Assembly (NCBI RefSeq): GCF_001421165.1
Contig: NZ_LMKB01000005.1
Span: 731,631 to 795,630, forward strand
Length of the DNA stretch: 64,000 nucleotides
Direction of reading: 5' to 3'
Source: Frigoribacterium sp. Leaf8
Lineage (GTDB): Bacteria > Actinomycetota > Actinomycetes > Actinomycetales > Microbacteriaceae
Translations under genes and position numbers: made by a program
The notes under the pieces: generated by a model
Databases searched by the model: none
The model's input: only the letters and a program-made list of their open reading frames with translations
What the model was told of the DNA's origin: nothing
Shown here: positions 35,805 through 46,183 of the stretch, piece by piece
Numbering within the stretch: position 1 is the first letter of the stretch
Layout: each line of letters starts with the position of its first letter

Positions 35805-36620
35805 GTGAGACGATCCACAGCTTCCCGTCGCGAGTCCGCCCCGCCCGCTCCTCCCCGGCGTCACGCCTCCCGGCGACGACGCGTGCTCAAGGGCGTGGCC
35901 CTCGGACTGTTCGCCGTCGTCGTGCTCGCCGCCACGGGGTTCTTCGTCTGGGCCAAGACGCCGATGTCGGCGACGGCGTCCTCGCTCGCCTCGGTGTCCG
36001 CCGACGAACGGGTCGAGGTGACGAGCAGACCCGACACGGTCGTGATGCGACCGACCGAGACGGCCGCCACCGGCCAGGGTCTCGTCTTCGTCGCCGGTGC
36101 CCGGGTCGACCCGCAGGCCTACGAGCAGACCTTCGCGGGTCTCGTCGCCACCGGCGTCACCGTCGTCGTCGAACGACCCACGCTCGGGTTCGGCATCCTG
36201 GACCCCCGCCCGCTGTCGACCTTCACCGACCTCGCCCCCGAGGTCGACGCGTGGGCGGTGGGCGGTCACTCGCTCGGCGGGGTGCGTGCCTGTCAGTACG
36301 CCGCCGACGACAGGTCGGTGGACGCCCTGGTGCTCCTCGGCTCGTACTGCGCGACGACCGACCTCTCGGACGACGACGAGTTGGCCGTCCTCAGCCTCGG
36401 TGGTTCCGAGGACGGCCTCAGCACCCCGGCGAAGATCGCGACCTACCGCGACATGCTGCCGGGCAGCGCGTCGATGGTCGAGATCGACGGGTCGAACCAC
36501 GCCCAGTTCGGCAGCTACGGCGCGCAGTCCGGAGACGGTTCGGCCACGATCTCGGACGAGGAGGCGCGCGAGCGCATCACGCGCCAGCTCACGTCGTTCT
36601 TCGCGGGCGTCGGCGTCTAG
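35805..36620 (+). CDS. membrane-anchored alpha/beta hydrolase
   Basis: The 271-residue product has an Arg-rich N-terminus, a single membrane segment (about residues 28-48) and an extracytoplasmic alpha/beta-hydrolase domain. The nucleophile elbow is GGHSLGG (about residues 153-159). Downstream acidic and histidine residues appear in SDDDELAVLSLGGSEDG and DGSNHAQFG, where the latter His is the likely catalytic one. The substrate is unknown. The start is the GTG of 35805. It is transcribed divergently from the MscS gene. Confidence 0.82.
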   Translation: MRRSTASRRESAPPAPPRRHASRRRRVLKGVALGLFAVVVLAATGFFVWAKTPMSATASSLASVSADERVEVTSRPDTVVMRPTETAATGQGLVFVAGARVDPQAYEQTFAGLVATGVTVVVERPTLGFGILDPRPLSTFTDLAPEVDAWAVGGHSLGGVRACQYAADDRSVDALVLLGSYCATTDLSDDDELAVLSLGGSEDGLSTPAKIATYRDMLPGSASMVEIDGSNHAQFGSYGAQSGDGSATISDEEARERITRQLTSFFAGVGV

Positions 36621-36676
36621 GCCCCCGAGGGCCTCCTACCGGCGGCGCCGCACGGACGGGCGGGCCCGGCGGCGGT

Positions 36677-36916
36677 TCAGATCGAACGCTTGCGCTGCCG
36701 CAGGGCCTCGAGGGCGAGCCCCTCGGAGGGGTACCGCCCGACGACCTCGCCCCAGCGGGGGTCGGCGCCGCGGAGCGCGACGAAGGCGCCCTGCTCGGCC
36801 CGGACGTGGCCGAGCACGCGGTCCGGGGTCGACACCTGGACGAGGTCGGACGAGACGGTGCGCGTGATGACGCGGGCCATTCTCCTCAGGACGTCGGTCG
36901 GTGCGGTGGTGCTCAC
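36677..36916 (-). CDS. small hypothetical protein (79 residues)
   Basis: I start this frame at the GTG of 36916, which has GAGAGG eight bases upstream; the long frame beyond it runs into the opuAC region and is not credible. The product is soluble and basic, with a compact beta-rich look (VLGHVRAEQGAFVALRGADPRWGEVVGRYPS) and the basic end ALRQRKRSI. No family is recognised. It is convergent with the alpha/beta hydrolase. An AGGCCC-CCGA-GGGCCT hairpin at 36619-36634 may terminate both. Confidence 0.55.
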   Translation of the reverse strand: MSTTAPTDVLRRMARVITRTVSSDLVQVSTPDRVLGHVRAEQGAFVALRGADPRWGEVVGRYPSEGLALEALRQRKRSI

Positions 36917-37111
36917 GGGTGGTGCCTCTCGTGGTGCTCGTGCGGGTGGTGCGACGACGTCTCGGTGACGTCCGTCGACGACGCTACCCGCGCCTCCCGG
37001 GGTGTGACCTCGGGGTTCGCTGTGCGTCGGGTGTCGTCCGGCTGTGGTTTCACCCGGCTCCGTCACCCACCCACCGGGCCCCGCCCCGGCACCCCGCCGG
37101 GCGCCCGGTAC

Positions 37112-37152
37112 GACGTCGCCCCGGGCGAGCGGGGCTCGGCCGGGGCGACGTC
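37112..37152 (-). terminator. terminator of the opuA operon
   Basis: A perfect 13-bp stem (GACGTCGCCCCGG and complement) encloses a 15-base loop, directly after the opuAC stop on the minus strand. Confidence 0.75.
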
Positions 37153-37166
37153 CTAGGCGGATCGGA

Positions 37167-38081
37167 TCAGCTGGTGAGGCCGTCGACGTAGTCCTGGTTC
37201 TCGGAGATCCACTTCTCGACGACGGGGGCGTAGTCGTCGCCGTCGACCTCGTCACCGTTGAACATGGCGTTCTCGAGCGAGGACAGGGTCTCGGTGTCCA
37301 TCTCGAAGCCCTGCAGCCACTCGGTCAACTGCGGGAAGTCCGCCGTGAAGCTCTTGCCGCCGAACGAGTGGATGCCCTCGGCGTCGCCCAGGGTGCCCTC
37401 GGGGTCGGCGAGGTCCTTGATGGGGAACGCGTCGTAGGCCCAGTGCGGGCTCCACAGCGTCACCGCGATGTTCTCGCCCGCGTCGGTCGCGCTCTTGAGC
37501 TCGGTCAGCATGGCGGCGGTCGACGAGGTCTGCAGCTGCAGGTCGCTGAGGCCGTAGGTGGGGATGGTCTCGTCCTGGACGGCGGCCGTGAGACCTGCAC
37601 CCGGTTCGATGCCGACGATCTTGCCGCCGAACAGGTCCGCGTTGGCCGCCAGCTCGTCGAGCGAGTCGATCGGGGCGTCCTCGTTCACGGCGACCGCGAG
37701 CTTGGCGCCGTCGTTCCAGGCGCCGAGATCGGTCAGGTCGTCGCCGTACTGCTCGATGTACGAGGCGTGGGTGGTGGGCAGCCAGGTGTCGAGCACGACG
37801 TCGTAGTCGTCGGTGGTGAGCCCGCTGTAGACGGGGGCCACGTCGGCCGGCTCGAGGTTGACCGTGTAGCCCTCGTCCTCGAGGACGGTCTTCCACAGCC
37901 AGGAGGCCGCGATGCCCTCGTCCCAGCCGTTGAACACGGCGAGGTCGACGACGGCCTGGTCGCCGTTGTCGAGGGTCTCGCCCTCGGCCGACGAGCCGCT
38001 GCCGGGAGGCGAGCAGGCGGCCAGTCCGAGGACGGCGGTGGTGCCGAGGGCGATCGATGCGGCGATGGTGCGCTTCTTCAT
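37167..38081 (-). CDS. opuAC: glycine betaine/proline ABC transporter binding lipoprotein
   Basis: The 304-residue protein has a signal peptide with lipobox LGLAACS (Cys about residue 23) and an OpuAC-type substrate-binding domain. The region VFNGWDEGIAASWLW and the aromatic positions in LDTWLPTTH and TLWSPHWAYDAF fit the Trp/Tyr cage that holds quaternary ammonium groups. It captures the compatible solute outside the membrane and passes it to OpuAB. It is the last gene of opuAA-opuAB-opuAC and has AAAGGA before the ATG. Confidence 0.93.
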   Translation of the reverse strand: MKKRTIAASIALGTTAVLGLAACSPPGSGSSAEGETLDNGDQAVVDLAVFNGWDEGIAASWLWKTVLEDEGYTVNLEPADVAPVYSGLTTDDYDVVLDTWLPTTHASYIEQYGDDLTDLGAWNDGAKLAVAVNEDAPIDSLDELAANADLFGGKIVGIEPGAGLTAAVQDETIPTYGLSDLQLQTSSTAAMLTELKSATDAGENIAVTLWSPHWAYDAFPIKDLADPEGTLGDAEGIHSFGGKSFTADFPQLTEWLQGFEMDTETLSSLENAMFNGDEVDGDDYAPVVEKWISENQDYVDGLTS

Positions 38082-38156
38082 GTGTTCCTTTCGGGTGGTG
38101 CAGGAGGCGCGGGTCCGGTGGGTACGTGCTGCTCCCGTCCCGCAGGTGGTCGGGGT

Positions 38157-39109
38157 CTAGGCCGAGGCCGTCGCGGGTTCGCGGCGGTCGGCCGGGGGCA
38201 GGGGCTGCTCGGCCTCGGCGCGGTCGGGAGCCGGGGTCGGCGGAACGGACCGGCGGTTCTGCGCCCGGGCCAGCCGTCGGGCGTGACGGTCGGACCCGAG
38301 GGCCGCCGTCATGCGGTCGAGGACGATCGCCAGGATGACCACCGAGATGCCGGCCTCGGCACCCAGCCCGACGTCGATGCGGTTGAGGCTCGCGACGATG
38401 TCGCCGCCCAGTCCCCCCGCGCCGACCATGCCGGCGATGACGACCATCGAGAGCGAGAGCATGATCACCTGGTTGACGCCGGCCATGATGCTGGGCTTCG
38501 CGAGGGGCAGCTGGATCTGACGCAGGATGCGCCACGGTGACGAGCCGAACGCCTGGCCGGCCTCGACCACCTCCTTGTCGACGCCGCGGATGCCGAGCTC
38601 GGTCAGGCGGACGCCGGGGGCCATGGCGAAGACGATGGTGGCGACGATGCCGGGCACGACGCCGACGCGGAACAGCAGCAGGGCGGGGATGAGGTAGACG
38701 AACGCGGGCGTCGTCTGCATGAAGTCCAGCACGGGCCGGATGATCTGCGACGCGACGCCCGACTTCGCCGCGAGCACGCCGAGCGGGATGCTCAGCGCGA
38801 TGGCGAGCGTGCTGGCGACGAGCACGAGGGCGAGGCTCGACATCGCGTTGTCCCACTGGTTGACCGTTCCGATGAACAGCAGGCCGACGGCCGTGCCGAC
38901 CGAGAACTTCCAGCCCTTCGCGACGAAGGCGAGGGCGGCGATCACGATCACGACCGCCCAGAAGGGAGGTGCGCCGAGGAAGTACGCGACCCACTCGTAG
39001 AAGAACGTGAAGACCAGGCGGACGACGTCGAAGAAGCCGCCCAGGTGGGTGGTGATCCAGTCGACGACGTCCGAGACCCAGGAGCCGAAGGGGATGCGGA
39101 GGTACTCGT

Positions 39110-39113
<4 letters not shown>
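38157..39113 (-). CDS. opuAB: glycine betaine/proline ABC transporter permease
   Basis: This 318-residue membrane protein has five to six helices and the coupling loop EAGQAFGSSPWRILRQIQLP. The segments TTPAFVYLIPALLLF and VIAGMVGAGGLGGDIV are typical of OpuAB/ProW permeases. A hydrophilic Pro/Arg-rich tail of about 45 residues ends it. The ATG overlaps the opuAA stop as ATGA. It forms the channel through which betaine enters, driven by OpuAA. Confidence 0.95.
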
Positions 39114-40381
<1,268 letters not shown>

Positions 40382-40871
40382 GGGTGTCTCCAGGCGCGCC
40401 GAGGGGGCACCGGCCGCTCGGGCCGGTTCGCCGTCGGCGGCGATCGGGTCGGGCGAACGGGTCGACGACGCGTGCGGACCGTGTCGGCTCAAGCCCACCG
40501 TGGAACCACGGGGCGAACCTGTCCTCCGCCGGGTCGGTCATGGGACCGGACCCTCGCGCCACCAGACCGTACGACGACCGGAACCCGAACTGATCGGACC
40601 ATCGGTCGGCGCGTCCTGATGATGACGGGCCCGGTCTCCCGGGCCTCCACGACCGTAGCCGACATCCGTCGTCCATCCGAATTGCGAACCGGCCCGACGG
40701 CGCCGCGGGTGTACCCCGGCCACCCTGTGTCCCGGCGTGTCGCCCATGCCTGTGGGCCTGGTGATCGTCACCCATTCGTTACCCGCATGTGAATCGGCAC
40801 CGCGCCTCCTGGGGGTTCGCCCGTCTCGCGGCGGTGATGCGGGCGAAAGCGATAGGGGCTACGGTCGACCG
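40382..40871. other. 490-bp divergent intergenic region (opuAA / amino acid permease)
   Basis: No gene was found here. The region holds the probable opuA promoter on the minus strand (TACGGT at 40652-40657, TTCGGA near 40677) and the permease promoter on the plus strand (TACGGT at 40860). One GGAGGCGCG-family motif is at 40801. The untranslated leader of opuA would be unusually long, but I could not recognise a riboswitch fold in it. Confidence 0.6.
40860..40865 (+). promoter_or_regulatory. -10 box of the amino acid permease, leaderless geometry
   Basis: TACGGT is followed by six bases and the ATG at 40872, without a ribosome binding site. Confidence 0.55.
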
Positions 40872-42410
40872 ATGACGAGTCCCACGAACGGGGGCGGCGA
40901 CGCCTCCACCGAGACGCACCTCCCGCAAGACTTCTCGCACGAGCAAGAGGGTTTTCAGCACGGGCTCAAGCCGCGTCAGCTGCAGATGATCGCCATCGGC
41001 GGGGCGATCGGCACGGGGCTCTTCCTCGGTGCCGGCGGTCGACTGGCCTCGGCCGGTCCGGCTCTCGCGATCGTGTTCGCGATCTGTGGCGTCTTCGCGT
41101 TCTTCATCCTGCGTGCCCTCGGCGAGCTGGTGCTGCACCGCCCCTCCTCGGGGTCGTTCGTCTCGTACGCCCGCGAGTTCTTCGGCGAGAAGTTCGCCTA
41201 CGCGGCCGGGTGGATGTACTTCCTGAACTGGGCGATGACGGCCATCGTCGACGTCACCGCGGTCGCCCTGTACCTGCACTACTGGTCCGCGTTCACCGCA
41301 GCACCCGACTGGCTGCTGGCCCTGGTGGCCCTCGCCGTGGTGCTCTCGGTCAACCTGCTGGCCGTGAAGGTCTTCGGCGAGATGGAGTTCTGGTTCGCGA
41401 TCATCAAGGTCGCCGCTCTCGTGGTGTTCCTCGTGGTCGGCGTCGTGTGGCTCGCGGCGGCGTTCCCCGTGACGCACGACGGTGCCGCGGTCGACACCGG
41501 CTGGGGCCTCGTGGCGTCGTCGGGCATCCTGCCGAACGGCCTGCTGCCGGCCGTGATCGTGGTGCAGGGCGTCGTCTTCGCCTATGCCGCGATCGAGCTG
41601 GTGGGCACGGCGTCGGGCGAGACCCAGAACCCCGAGAAGGTCGTGCCGCGCGCGATCAACACGGTCATCATCCGTATCGCGGTCTTCTACGTCGGGTCGC
41701 TGGTGCTGCTCTCGCTGCTGCTGCCGTACACGGCCTACAAGGCGGGCGAGAGCCCGTTCGTCACGTTCTTCGGCAGCATCGGCAGCCCCGAGGTGGGCGA
41801 CGTCGCGGGGTCGATCATGAACTTCGTGGTCGTGACGGCCGCGCTGTCGAGTCTCAACGCCGGGCTGTACTCGACCGGCCGCGTATTGCACTCGATGGGC
41901 ATGAACGGCTCGGCCCCGAAGTTCACGACGAAGATGTCGAAGGGCGGGGTGCCGTTCGGCGGCATCCTGTTGACCGCGAGCATCACCCTGCTGGGCGTCG
42001 TGCTGAACGCGATCGTGGGGGCGAACACGGCGTTCGAGATCGTGTTGAACATCGCGTCTCTGGGCATCCTGACGGCGTGGGGCACGATTATCCTCTGCCA
42101 GATGCGACTGCGTCAGTGGGCGAAGCAGGGCAAGGCGAAGGAGCCCTCGTTCAGGTTGCCGGGGGCGCCGGTCACGAGCTACCTGACGCTGGCCTTCCTG
42201 GCCGCGGTCGTCGTCCTGATGGCGATCGACTGGCCGATCGGGTCGTTCACGGTGATGTCGCTCGTCGTGATCATCCCTCTGTTGATGCTCGGGTGGCACC
42301 TGCAGCGCGACCGCATCCTGGCTGCCGCCCGCCTCCGTGAGGGCATGACGGGCCCGTACCCCGTGACCGGCCGCGACGCCGCCTCGCAGCTCCCCCGCGA
42401 CGGCCAGTAG
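40872..42410 (+). CDS. amino acid permease of the APC superfamily, AnsP-like
   Basis: The 512-residue protein has twelve predicted membrane helices. It opens with [24 protein letters not shown], the first-helix signature of the AAT family (cut here at 20 residues by motif: [13 protein letters not shown]). The segment [19 protein letters not shown] is also typical. The closest remembered relatives are L-asparagine (AnsP) and related GABA or aromatic permeases; the substrate is an inference. The start is the ATG six bases after a -10 box; the frame upstream has no membrane segment. A GGAGGCGCG-type hairpin terminates the gene. Confidence 0.9.
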   Translation: MTSPTNGGGDASTETHLPQDFSHEQEGFQHGLKPRQLQMIAIGGAIGTGLFLGAGGRLASAGPALAIVFAICGVFAFFILRALGELVLHRPSSGSFVSYAREFFGEKFAYAAGWMYFLNWAMTAIVDVTAVALYLHYWSAFTAAPDWLLALVALAVVLSVNLLAVKVFGEMEFWFAIIKVAALVVFLVVGVVWLAAAFPVTHDGAAVDTGWGLVASSGILPNGLLPAVIVVQGVVFAYAAIELVGTASGETQNPEKVVPRAINTVIIRIAVFYVGSLVLLSLLLPYTAYKAGESPFVTFFGSIGSPEVGDVAGSIMNFVVVTAALSSLNAGLYSTGRVLHSMGMNGSAPKFTTKMSKGGVPFGGILLTASITLLGVVLNAIVGANTAFEIVLNIASLGILTAWGTIILCQMRLRQWAKQGKAKEPSFRLPGAPVTSYLTLAFLAAVVVLMAIDWPIGSFTVMSLVVIIPLLMLGWHLQRDRILAAARLREGMTGPYPVTGRDAASQLPRDGQ

Positions 42411-42428
42411 CCCCCCCACCCCACCGAC

Positions 42429-42464
42429 GCAGGAGGCGCGGGCCGCCCCGCCCGCGCCTCCTGC
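42429..42464 (+). terminator. hairpin terminator with GGAGGCGCG arms
   Basis: A perfect 15-bp stem (GCAGGAGGCGCGGGC and complement) closes a six-base loop, 18 bases behind the permease stop. Confidence 0.85.
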
Positions 42465-42477
42465 CGTCTCCCCCCGC

Positions 42478-42692
42478 TGACGACCCAAGCAACCTCACTC
42501 CCCCCGTGACGAGCGAAGCAACGTCACCCCCGAGACGAGCAAAGCGACGTCACTCCCCCGTGGCGAGCGAAGCGACGTCACCCCCGAGCAACGGCGACCT
42601 GGCGGGCCCGGCTTGCTCCCCGTCCGTGACGAGCGAAGCGACGTCACCCCCGAGCAACGGCGACCTGGCGGGCCCGGCTTGTTCCCCGTGCG
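42478..42692. repeat. tandem repeats: five copies of a ~28-bp core, two within 66-bp units
   Basis: The core TGACGAGCGAAGCGACGTCA, followed by CCCCCG, recurs near 42478, 42507, 42533, 42561 and 42627, with the first copies diverged. The last two copies sit in adjacent 66-bp units (42561-42626 and 42627-42692) that differ at only a few bases. Each core is flanked by GTGACG/CGTCAC inverted ends. No credible protein is encoded. Confidence 0.9.
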
Positions 42693-42732
42693 AGGTGGGC
42701 CGCGGTCCGCGGAGCGGACCAGACCCATACGA

Positions 42733-42786
42733 CGAAAGAATCCCCCGCTTCTGCGACTGCAGAACACGGGGGACCCAATTCTTTCG
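42733..42786 (-). terminator. terminator of tRNA-Lys
   Basis: The outer arms CGAAAGAAT and complement start directly at the tRNA 3' end, and inner arms CCCCCG/CGGGGG lie inside. Read on the minus strand the 3' arm ends in a T-rich ATTCTTTCG. Confidence 0.7.
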
Positions 42787-42859
<73 letters not shown>

Positions 42860-42891
42860 GTGCTGCGATCTCTCGCAACGACGGTCAACAC

Positions 42892-42897
42892 TAGCAT
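42892..42897 (+). promoter_or_regulatory. -10 box of bcp
   Basis: TAGCAT stands about 60 bases before the bcp ATG, between the tRNA-Lys 5' end and the gene. Confidence 0.45.
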
Positions 42898-42956
42898 GAG
42901 ATCCGACCCACTCAGAACCATCGGCGCCGTCCGCGGCGCCCGCAGATCGGAGCACC

Positions 42957-43427
42957 ATGTCCACGAAGCTCGAGAAGGGCGCTGCGGCGCCGACGTTCAC
43001 CCTCGACGACGAGAGCGGTTCGCCCGTCTCGCTGGCGGATTACTCGGGGCAGAAGGTCATCGTGTACTTCTACCCGGCGGCGTCGACGCCGGGCTGCACG
43101 ACGGAGGCGTGTGACTTCCGCGACAACATCAACTCGCTGAAGTCGTCGGGCTACCAGGTGCTGGGCGTCTCGAAGGACGAGCCGGCCGCCCTGCAGGAGT
43201 TCAAGGACGAGCAGGGGCTGAACTTCCCGCTGCTCAGCGACCCCGAGCTGACGGTGCACCAGGCGTACGGCGCCTACGGCGAGAAGAACAACTACGGGCG
43301 CATCGTGACGGGCACGATCCGGTCCACCTTCGTGGTCGACGAGCAGGGCGCCGTCGAGCTGCCGCTCTACAACGTGAAGGCGACGGGGCACGTGGCGTCG
43401 CTCCGCAAGAAGCTCGGCCTCGACTGA
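42957..43427 (+). CDS. bcp: thioredoxin-dependent thiol peroxidase (Bcp/PrxQ type)
   Basis: This 156-residue peroxiredoxin reduces hydrogen peroxide and organic peroxides with electrons from thioredoxin. The active site is PAASTPGCTTEACDFRD, with the peroxidatic Cys about residue 46 and the resolving Cys five residues later, as in PrxQ/Bcp enzymes. The thioredoxin fold and length match the family. GGAG stands four bases before the ATG. It is a single gene ending in a strong hairpin shared with the convergent membrane-protein gene. Confidence 0.96.
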   Translation: MSTKLEKGAAAPTFTLDDESGSPVSLADYSGQKVIVYFYPAASTPGCTTEACDFRDNINSLKSSGYQVLGVSKDEPAALQEFKDEQGLNFPLLSDPELTVHQAYGAYGEKNNYGRIVTGTIRSTFVVDEQGAVELPLYNVKATGHVASLRKKLGLD

Positions 43428-43446
43428 CCCCTTCGGCGACGAGGAG

Positions 43447-43495
43447 CGCAGGAGGCGCGGCGCCGGTCTCGAGGACCGGCACCGCGCCTCCTGCG
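43447..43495. terminator. bidirectional terminator with GGAGGCGCG arms
   Basis: The arms CGCAGGAGGCGCGG and complement (14 bp) and the inner arms GCCGGTC/GACCGGC form one long stem between two convergent genes. Confidence 0.87.
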
Positions 43496-43526
43496 TGTCG
43501 CCTCGCGACGGCGGCGGGCGGGTCGG

Positions 43527-43982
43527 TCAGTAGACGTGGGGGTCCGAGTCGCGGGCCGAGGTGGCCGCGACGACCGACGGCACGAGCAGCAGGACCACGA
43601 CGGCGACGGCCGGCACGAGGAGCGCGAGGCCGATGGTCGGGTTGGCGAAGACACCCTGCAGGCTGCCGATGCCCACCGCGAACTGCAGCACCTGCCACAC
43701 GATCGCCGCTCCCCTGATCCAGGCCCGGCCGCGCAGGGCGCCGATCACGATGGACCCGAGCCAGGCGGTCGCCAGCAGGGTCAGGACGAAGATCGCGACG
43801 GCCGACGGGTACGAGTCGGGACGGGCGACGAGCAGCTCGACGAGCAGGAACGCCGCCGTGGCGGCGACCAGCAGGAACTCGGCCGAGAGCAGGACGATCA
43901 CGACCCAGAGCAGCGCGGGTCGACGGGTCTCGGCAGACCGACCGGTCTCGTCTCGGGCGCCGTCCGGGCCTGCTGTGGTCAC
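43527..43982 (-). CDS. small four-helix membrane protein, unknown function
   Basis: The 151-residue product has a polar N-terminus of about 23 residues and then four membrane segments (about residues 24-47, 60-82, 88-106 and 110-135). I start it at the GTG of 43982, with GGAGG eight bases upstream. No named family is recognised. It is divergent from the whiB gene and convergent with bcp. The frame further upstream lies in the whiB promoter region and is discarded. Confidence 0.75.
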   Translation of the reverse strand: MTTAGPDGARDETGRSAETRRPALLWVVIVLLSAEFLLVAATAAFLLVELLVARPDSYPSAVAIFVLTLLATAWLGSIVIGALRGRAWIRGAAIVWQVLQFAVGIGSLQGVFANPTIGLALLVPAVAVVVLLLVPSVVAATSARDSDPHVY

Positions 43983-44150
43983 GTGTGAGCCTCCGAAAAA
44001 TCCTTGATTTGGCCGTACCAGTATGCGACCATATTCGAGGTCGAAGTGACGCGCACATTGCGGTGCGCGCCTCCCGAATTCTTCTCTTTCCCCATCCCGA
44101 ACCAGGCGCTTCGACGTGCCTGGTTCTGCACTTTTAAGGAGTACCCATCG

Positions 44151-44399
44151 ATGGATTGGCGCGACAAAGCCGCTTGCCTGCAGGCTGACCCGGAGCTCTT
44201 CTTCCCCGTCGGCAACACGGGTCCCGCCGTCGACCAGATCGACAAGGCCAAGGCCGTGTGCGGCCGCTGCACCGTGACCGAGACCTGCCTGCAGTACGCG
44301 CTCGAGACCTCGCAGGACTCCGGCGTCTGGGGCGGCCTGAGCGAAGACGAGCGTCGCGCGCTCAAGCGCCGCGCGGCCCGCGCCCGCCGCGCCAGCTGA
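44151..44399 (+). CDS. WhiB-family iron-sulfur transcription regulator (WhiB1-like)
   Basis: The 82-residue protein has the four cluster cysteines of the Wbl family: C9, C37, C40 and C46, the middle pair in CGRC. The GVWGG turn (residues 58-62) follows, with a basic C-terminus (KRRAARARR) that contacts DNA. It begins MDWRDKAAC, like WhiB1. Wbl proteins bind a nitric-oxide-sensitive 4Fe-4S cluster and interact with the primary sigma factor. AAGGAG lies nine bases before the ATG. The 5' region of about 160 bases is less GC-rich than its surroundings. The adjacent pdtaS gene repeats the whiB1-pdtaS arrangement of Mycobacterium. Confidence 0.94.
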   Translation: MDWRDKAACLQADPELFFPVGNTGPAVDQIDKAKAVCGRCTVTETCLQYALETSQDSGVWGGLSEDERRALKRRAARARRAS

Positions 44400-44448
44400 T
44401 CGACCGTCGACCGCCCGCTGCGGTCGACCTCCGGCCCTCGGGGCCGAT

Positions 44449-44488
44449 GACGAAGCCCGGCACCTGATCGCAGGTGCCGGGCTTCGTC
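44449..44488. terminator. bidirectional terminator between whiB and pdtaS
   Basis: A perfect 18-bp stem (GACGAAGCCCGGCACCTG and complement) closes an ATCG loop between convergent genes. A smaller GTCGACCG/CGGTCGAC hairpin lies just before it at 44407-44428. Confidence 0.88.
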
Positions 44489-44526
44489 GCGTCCGGGGCG
44501 GGGTCGTCGCCGGCCTCCGCTGTGGC

Positions 44527-46020
44527 TCAGGGCTGGGTGAGCCAGCGGAACGGGATCTCGATGGTGACCTCGGTGCCGTTGCCGACGAGGGTGTGCCAGT
44601 CGATGGTGCCACCGAGTTCGCCCTGGATCAGCGTGCGGACGATCTGGGTGCCGAGCCCCGAGCCGACCTTGCCCTCGGGCAGCCCGACCCCGTTGTCGCG
44701 CACCTTGACCGTCAACTCTTCCGCCCGACGGTCGGCGACGATCTCGACCTCGCCGTCGCGACCGTCGAGGCCGTGCTCGACGGCGTTCGTCACGAGTTCG
44801 GTCAGAGCGAGGGCCAGGGGCGTCGCGTACTCGCTCGGCAGGGCACCGAAACTGCCCGTCATGGTGGGGCGGACCGTCGTGTTGTGACTCGACGCGACCT
44901 CGGCGATCAGCATGAGGACCCGGTCGAAGACGGTGTCGAAGTCGACGTTCTGGCTGAGCCCCTCGGACAGCGTGTCGTGCACGACGGCGATCGACTGCAC
45001 TCGGCGCATGGCCTGGGTCAGTGCCTCGCGGGCGACGTCGGTGTGGGTGCGACGTGCCTGGATGCGCAGCAGCGAGGCGACCGTCTGCAGGTTGTTCTTG
45101 ACCCGGTGGTGGATCTCGCGGATCGTGGCGTCCTTGGTGATCAGCTCGCGCTCTTGGTGACGCAGCTCGGTCACGTCGCGACAGAGGACGATCGCCCCGA
45201 CGCGCTCACCGCGGTCACGCAGCGGGATCGCGCGCAACGACACCGTGACCCCTCGCGCCTCGATGTCGGTGCGCCAGGGCGCCCGGCCCGTGACGACCAA
45301 CGGCAGGGACTCGTCGATCACGAGCTTGCCCGCGAGCAGGCCGGTGGTGACCTCGGCCAGCGACTCGCCTTCGAGTTCGCCGGCGAACCCCATGCGGTTG
45401 AAGGCCGACAGGCCGTTGGGGCTGGCGAACGTGACCATGCCGTCGACGTCGAGGCGCAGCAGCCCGTCGGAGGCGCGGGGTGCGCCCCGTCGCGGACCCG
45501 TCGGCGCCCCCAGGTCGGGGAAGTCGCCGGCGGCGATCATGGCGAAGAGGTCGTTGGAGCACTGGTTGAAGGTCAGTTCTTGACGGCTCGGGGTGCGCGC
45601 CTCGCTGAGGTTCGTGTGCCTCGTGATGATCGCGATCGGTGCGTCGGTGACGTCGGGCCGGCTGGCCCCCAGGCGGCGGAGCACGGGCACGGCCCGGACG
45701 CGCGTGGGCGTCTCTTCGTACCAGTCGGGTGCGGCCGAGTCGACGATGCGGGTCGTCGTGAACGCCTGCTCGATCTGCTCGCGCCACTCGGGCCGCACCT
45801 CTTGTCCGACGAAGTCGCGGTAGAAGAGCGTGGCCGAACTCGAGGGCCGGGCGTGGGCGACGGCGACGAAGCCGTCGGCCTTCGTGGGGACCCAGAGGAC
45901 GATGTCCGCGAAGGCGAGGTCGGCGAGCAGCTGCCAGTCCCCCACCAGCAGGTGCAACCACTCGACGTCCACCTCGCTCGAGAGGCCCTGGGCGAGAACG
46001 AGATCACTGAGCGTCGACAC
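44527..46020 (-). CDS. pdtaS: sensor histidine kinase PdtaS
   Basis: PdtaS is a soluble, constitutively active histidine kinase that phosphorylates the antiterminator regulator PdtaR. The 497-residue protein has an N-terminal GAF domain (1-160), a PAS domain (about 185-285), a HisKA_2 dimerisation domain with the phospho-accepting His in EIHHRVKNNLQ (304/305), and a HATPase_c domain with TNAVEHGLDG and DNGVGLPEG. There is no membrane segment, as in the family. A TAGACT -10 stands six bases before the GTG start, so the mRNA is probably leaderless. No pdtaR gene is seen nearby. Confidence 0.94.
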   Translation of the reverse strand: MSTLSDLVLAQGLSSEVDVEWLHLLVGDWQLLADLAFADIVLWVPTKADGFVAVAHARPSSSATLFYRDFVGQEVRPEWREQIEQAFTTTRIVDSAAPDWYEETPTRVRAVPVLRRLGASRPDVTDAPIAIITRHTNLSEARTPSRQELTFNQCSNDLFAMIAAGDFPDLGAPTGPRRGAPRASDGLLRLDVDGMVTFASPNGLSAFNRMGFAGELEGESLAEVTTGLLAGKLVIDESLPLVVTGRAPWRTDIEARGVTVSLRAIPLRDRGERVGAIVLCRDVTELRHQERELITKDATIREIHHRVKNNLQTVASLLRIQARRTHTDVAREALTQAMRRVQSIAVVHDTLSEGLSQNVDFDTVFDRVLMLIAEVASSHNTTVRPTMTGSFGALPSEYATPLALALTELVTNAVEHGLDGRDGEVEIVADRRAEELTVKVRDNGVGLPEGKVGSGLGTQIVRTLIQGELGGTIDWHTLVGNGTEVTIEIPFRWLTQP

Positions 46021-46026
46021 CCGCCC

Positions 46027-46032
46027 AGTCTA
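46027..46032 (-). promoter_or_regulatory. -10 box of pdtaS, leaderless geometry
   Basis: The minus strand reads TAGACT, then GGGCGG, then the GTG start at 46020, with no room for a ribosome binding site. Confidence 0.55.
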
Positions 46033-46120
46033 GGTCGACGGTCCGTCCGGCGACGTCGGCCACTCCCCGGCGGGAGGACCCGACCACCGCTTCTCCACAG
46101 ACCGTCGAGTCGGTCTGGTT

Positions 46121-46149
46121 TTGCAATCTCACATGTCATATCTTCTAGT
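46121..46149 (+). promoter_or_regulatory. promoter of the Rv3235-like gene
   Basis: TTGCAA (46121-46126) and TCTAGT (46144-46149) are separated by 17 bases, a close match to the vegetative consensus, within an AT-rich patch. The leader to the ATG at 46184 is about 28 bases and contains AGGAAG. Confidence 0.55.
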
Positions 46150-46183
46150 CATGCCCGGACGCACGTGAACAGGAAGACTGCCC

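Noticed and set aside
42478-42692. Possible CRISPR array
   Set aside because: Copies are tandem units that differ in length without unique spacers, and no cas gene is present.
46121-46183. Possible small gene before the Rv3235-like gene
   Set aside because: The AT-rich patch is better explained as a promoter; no frame with a ribosome site was found.
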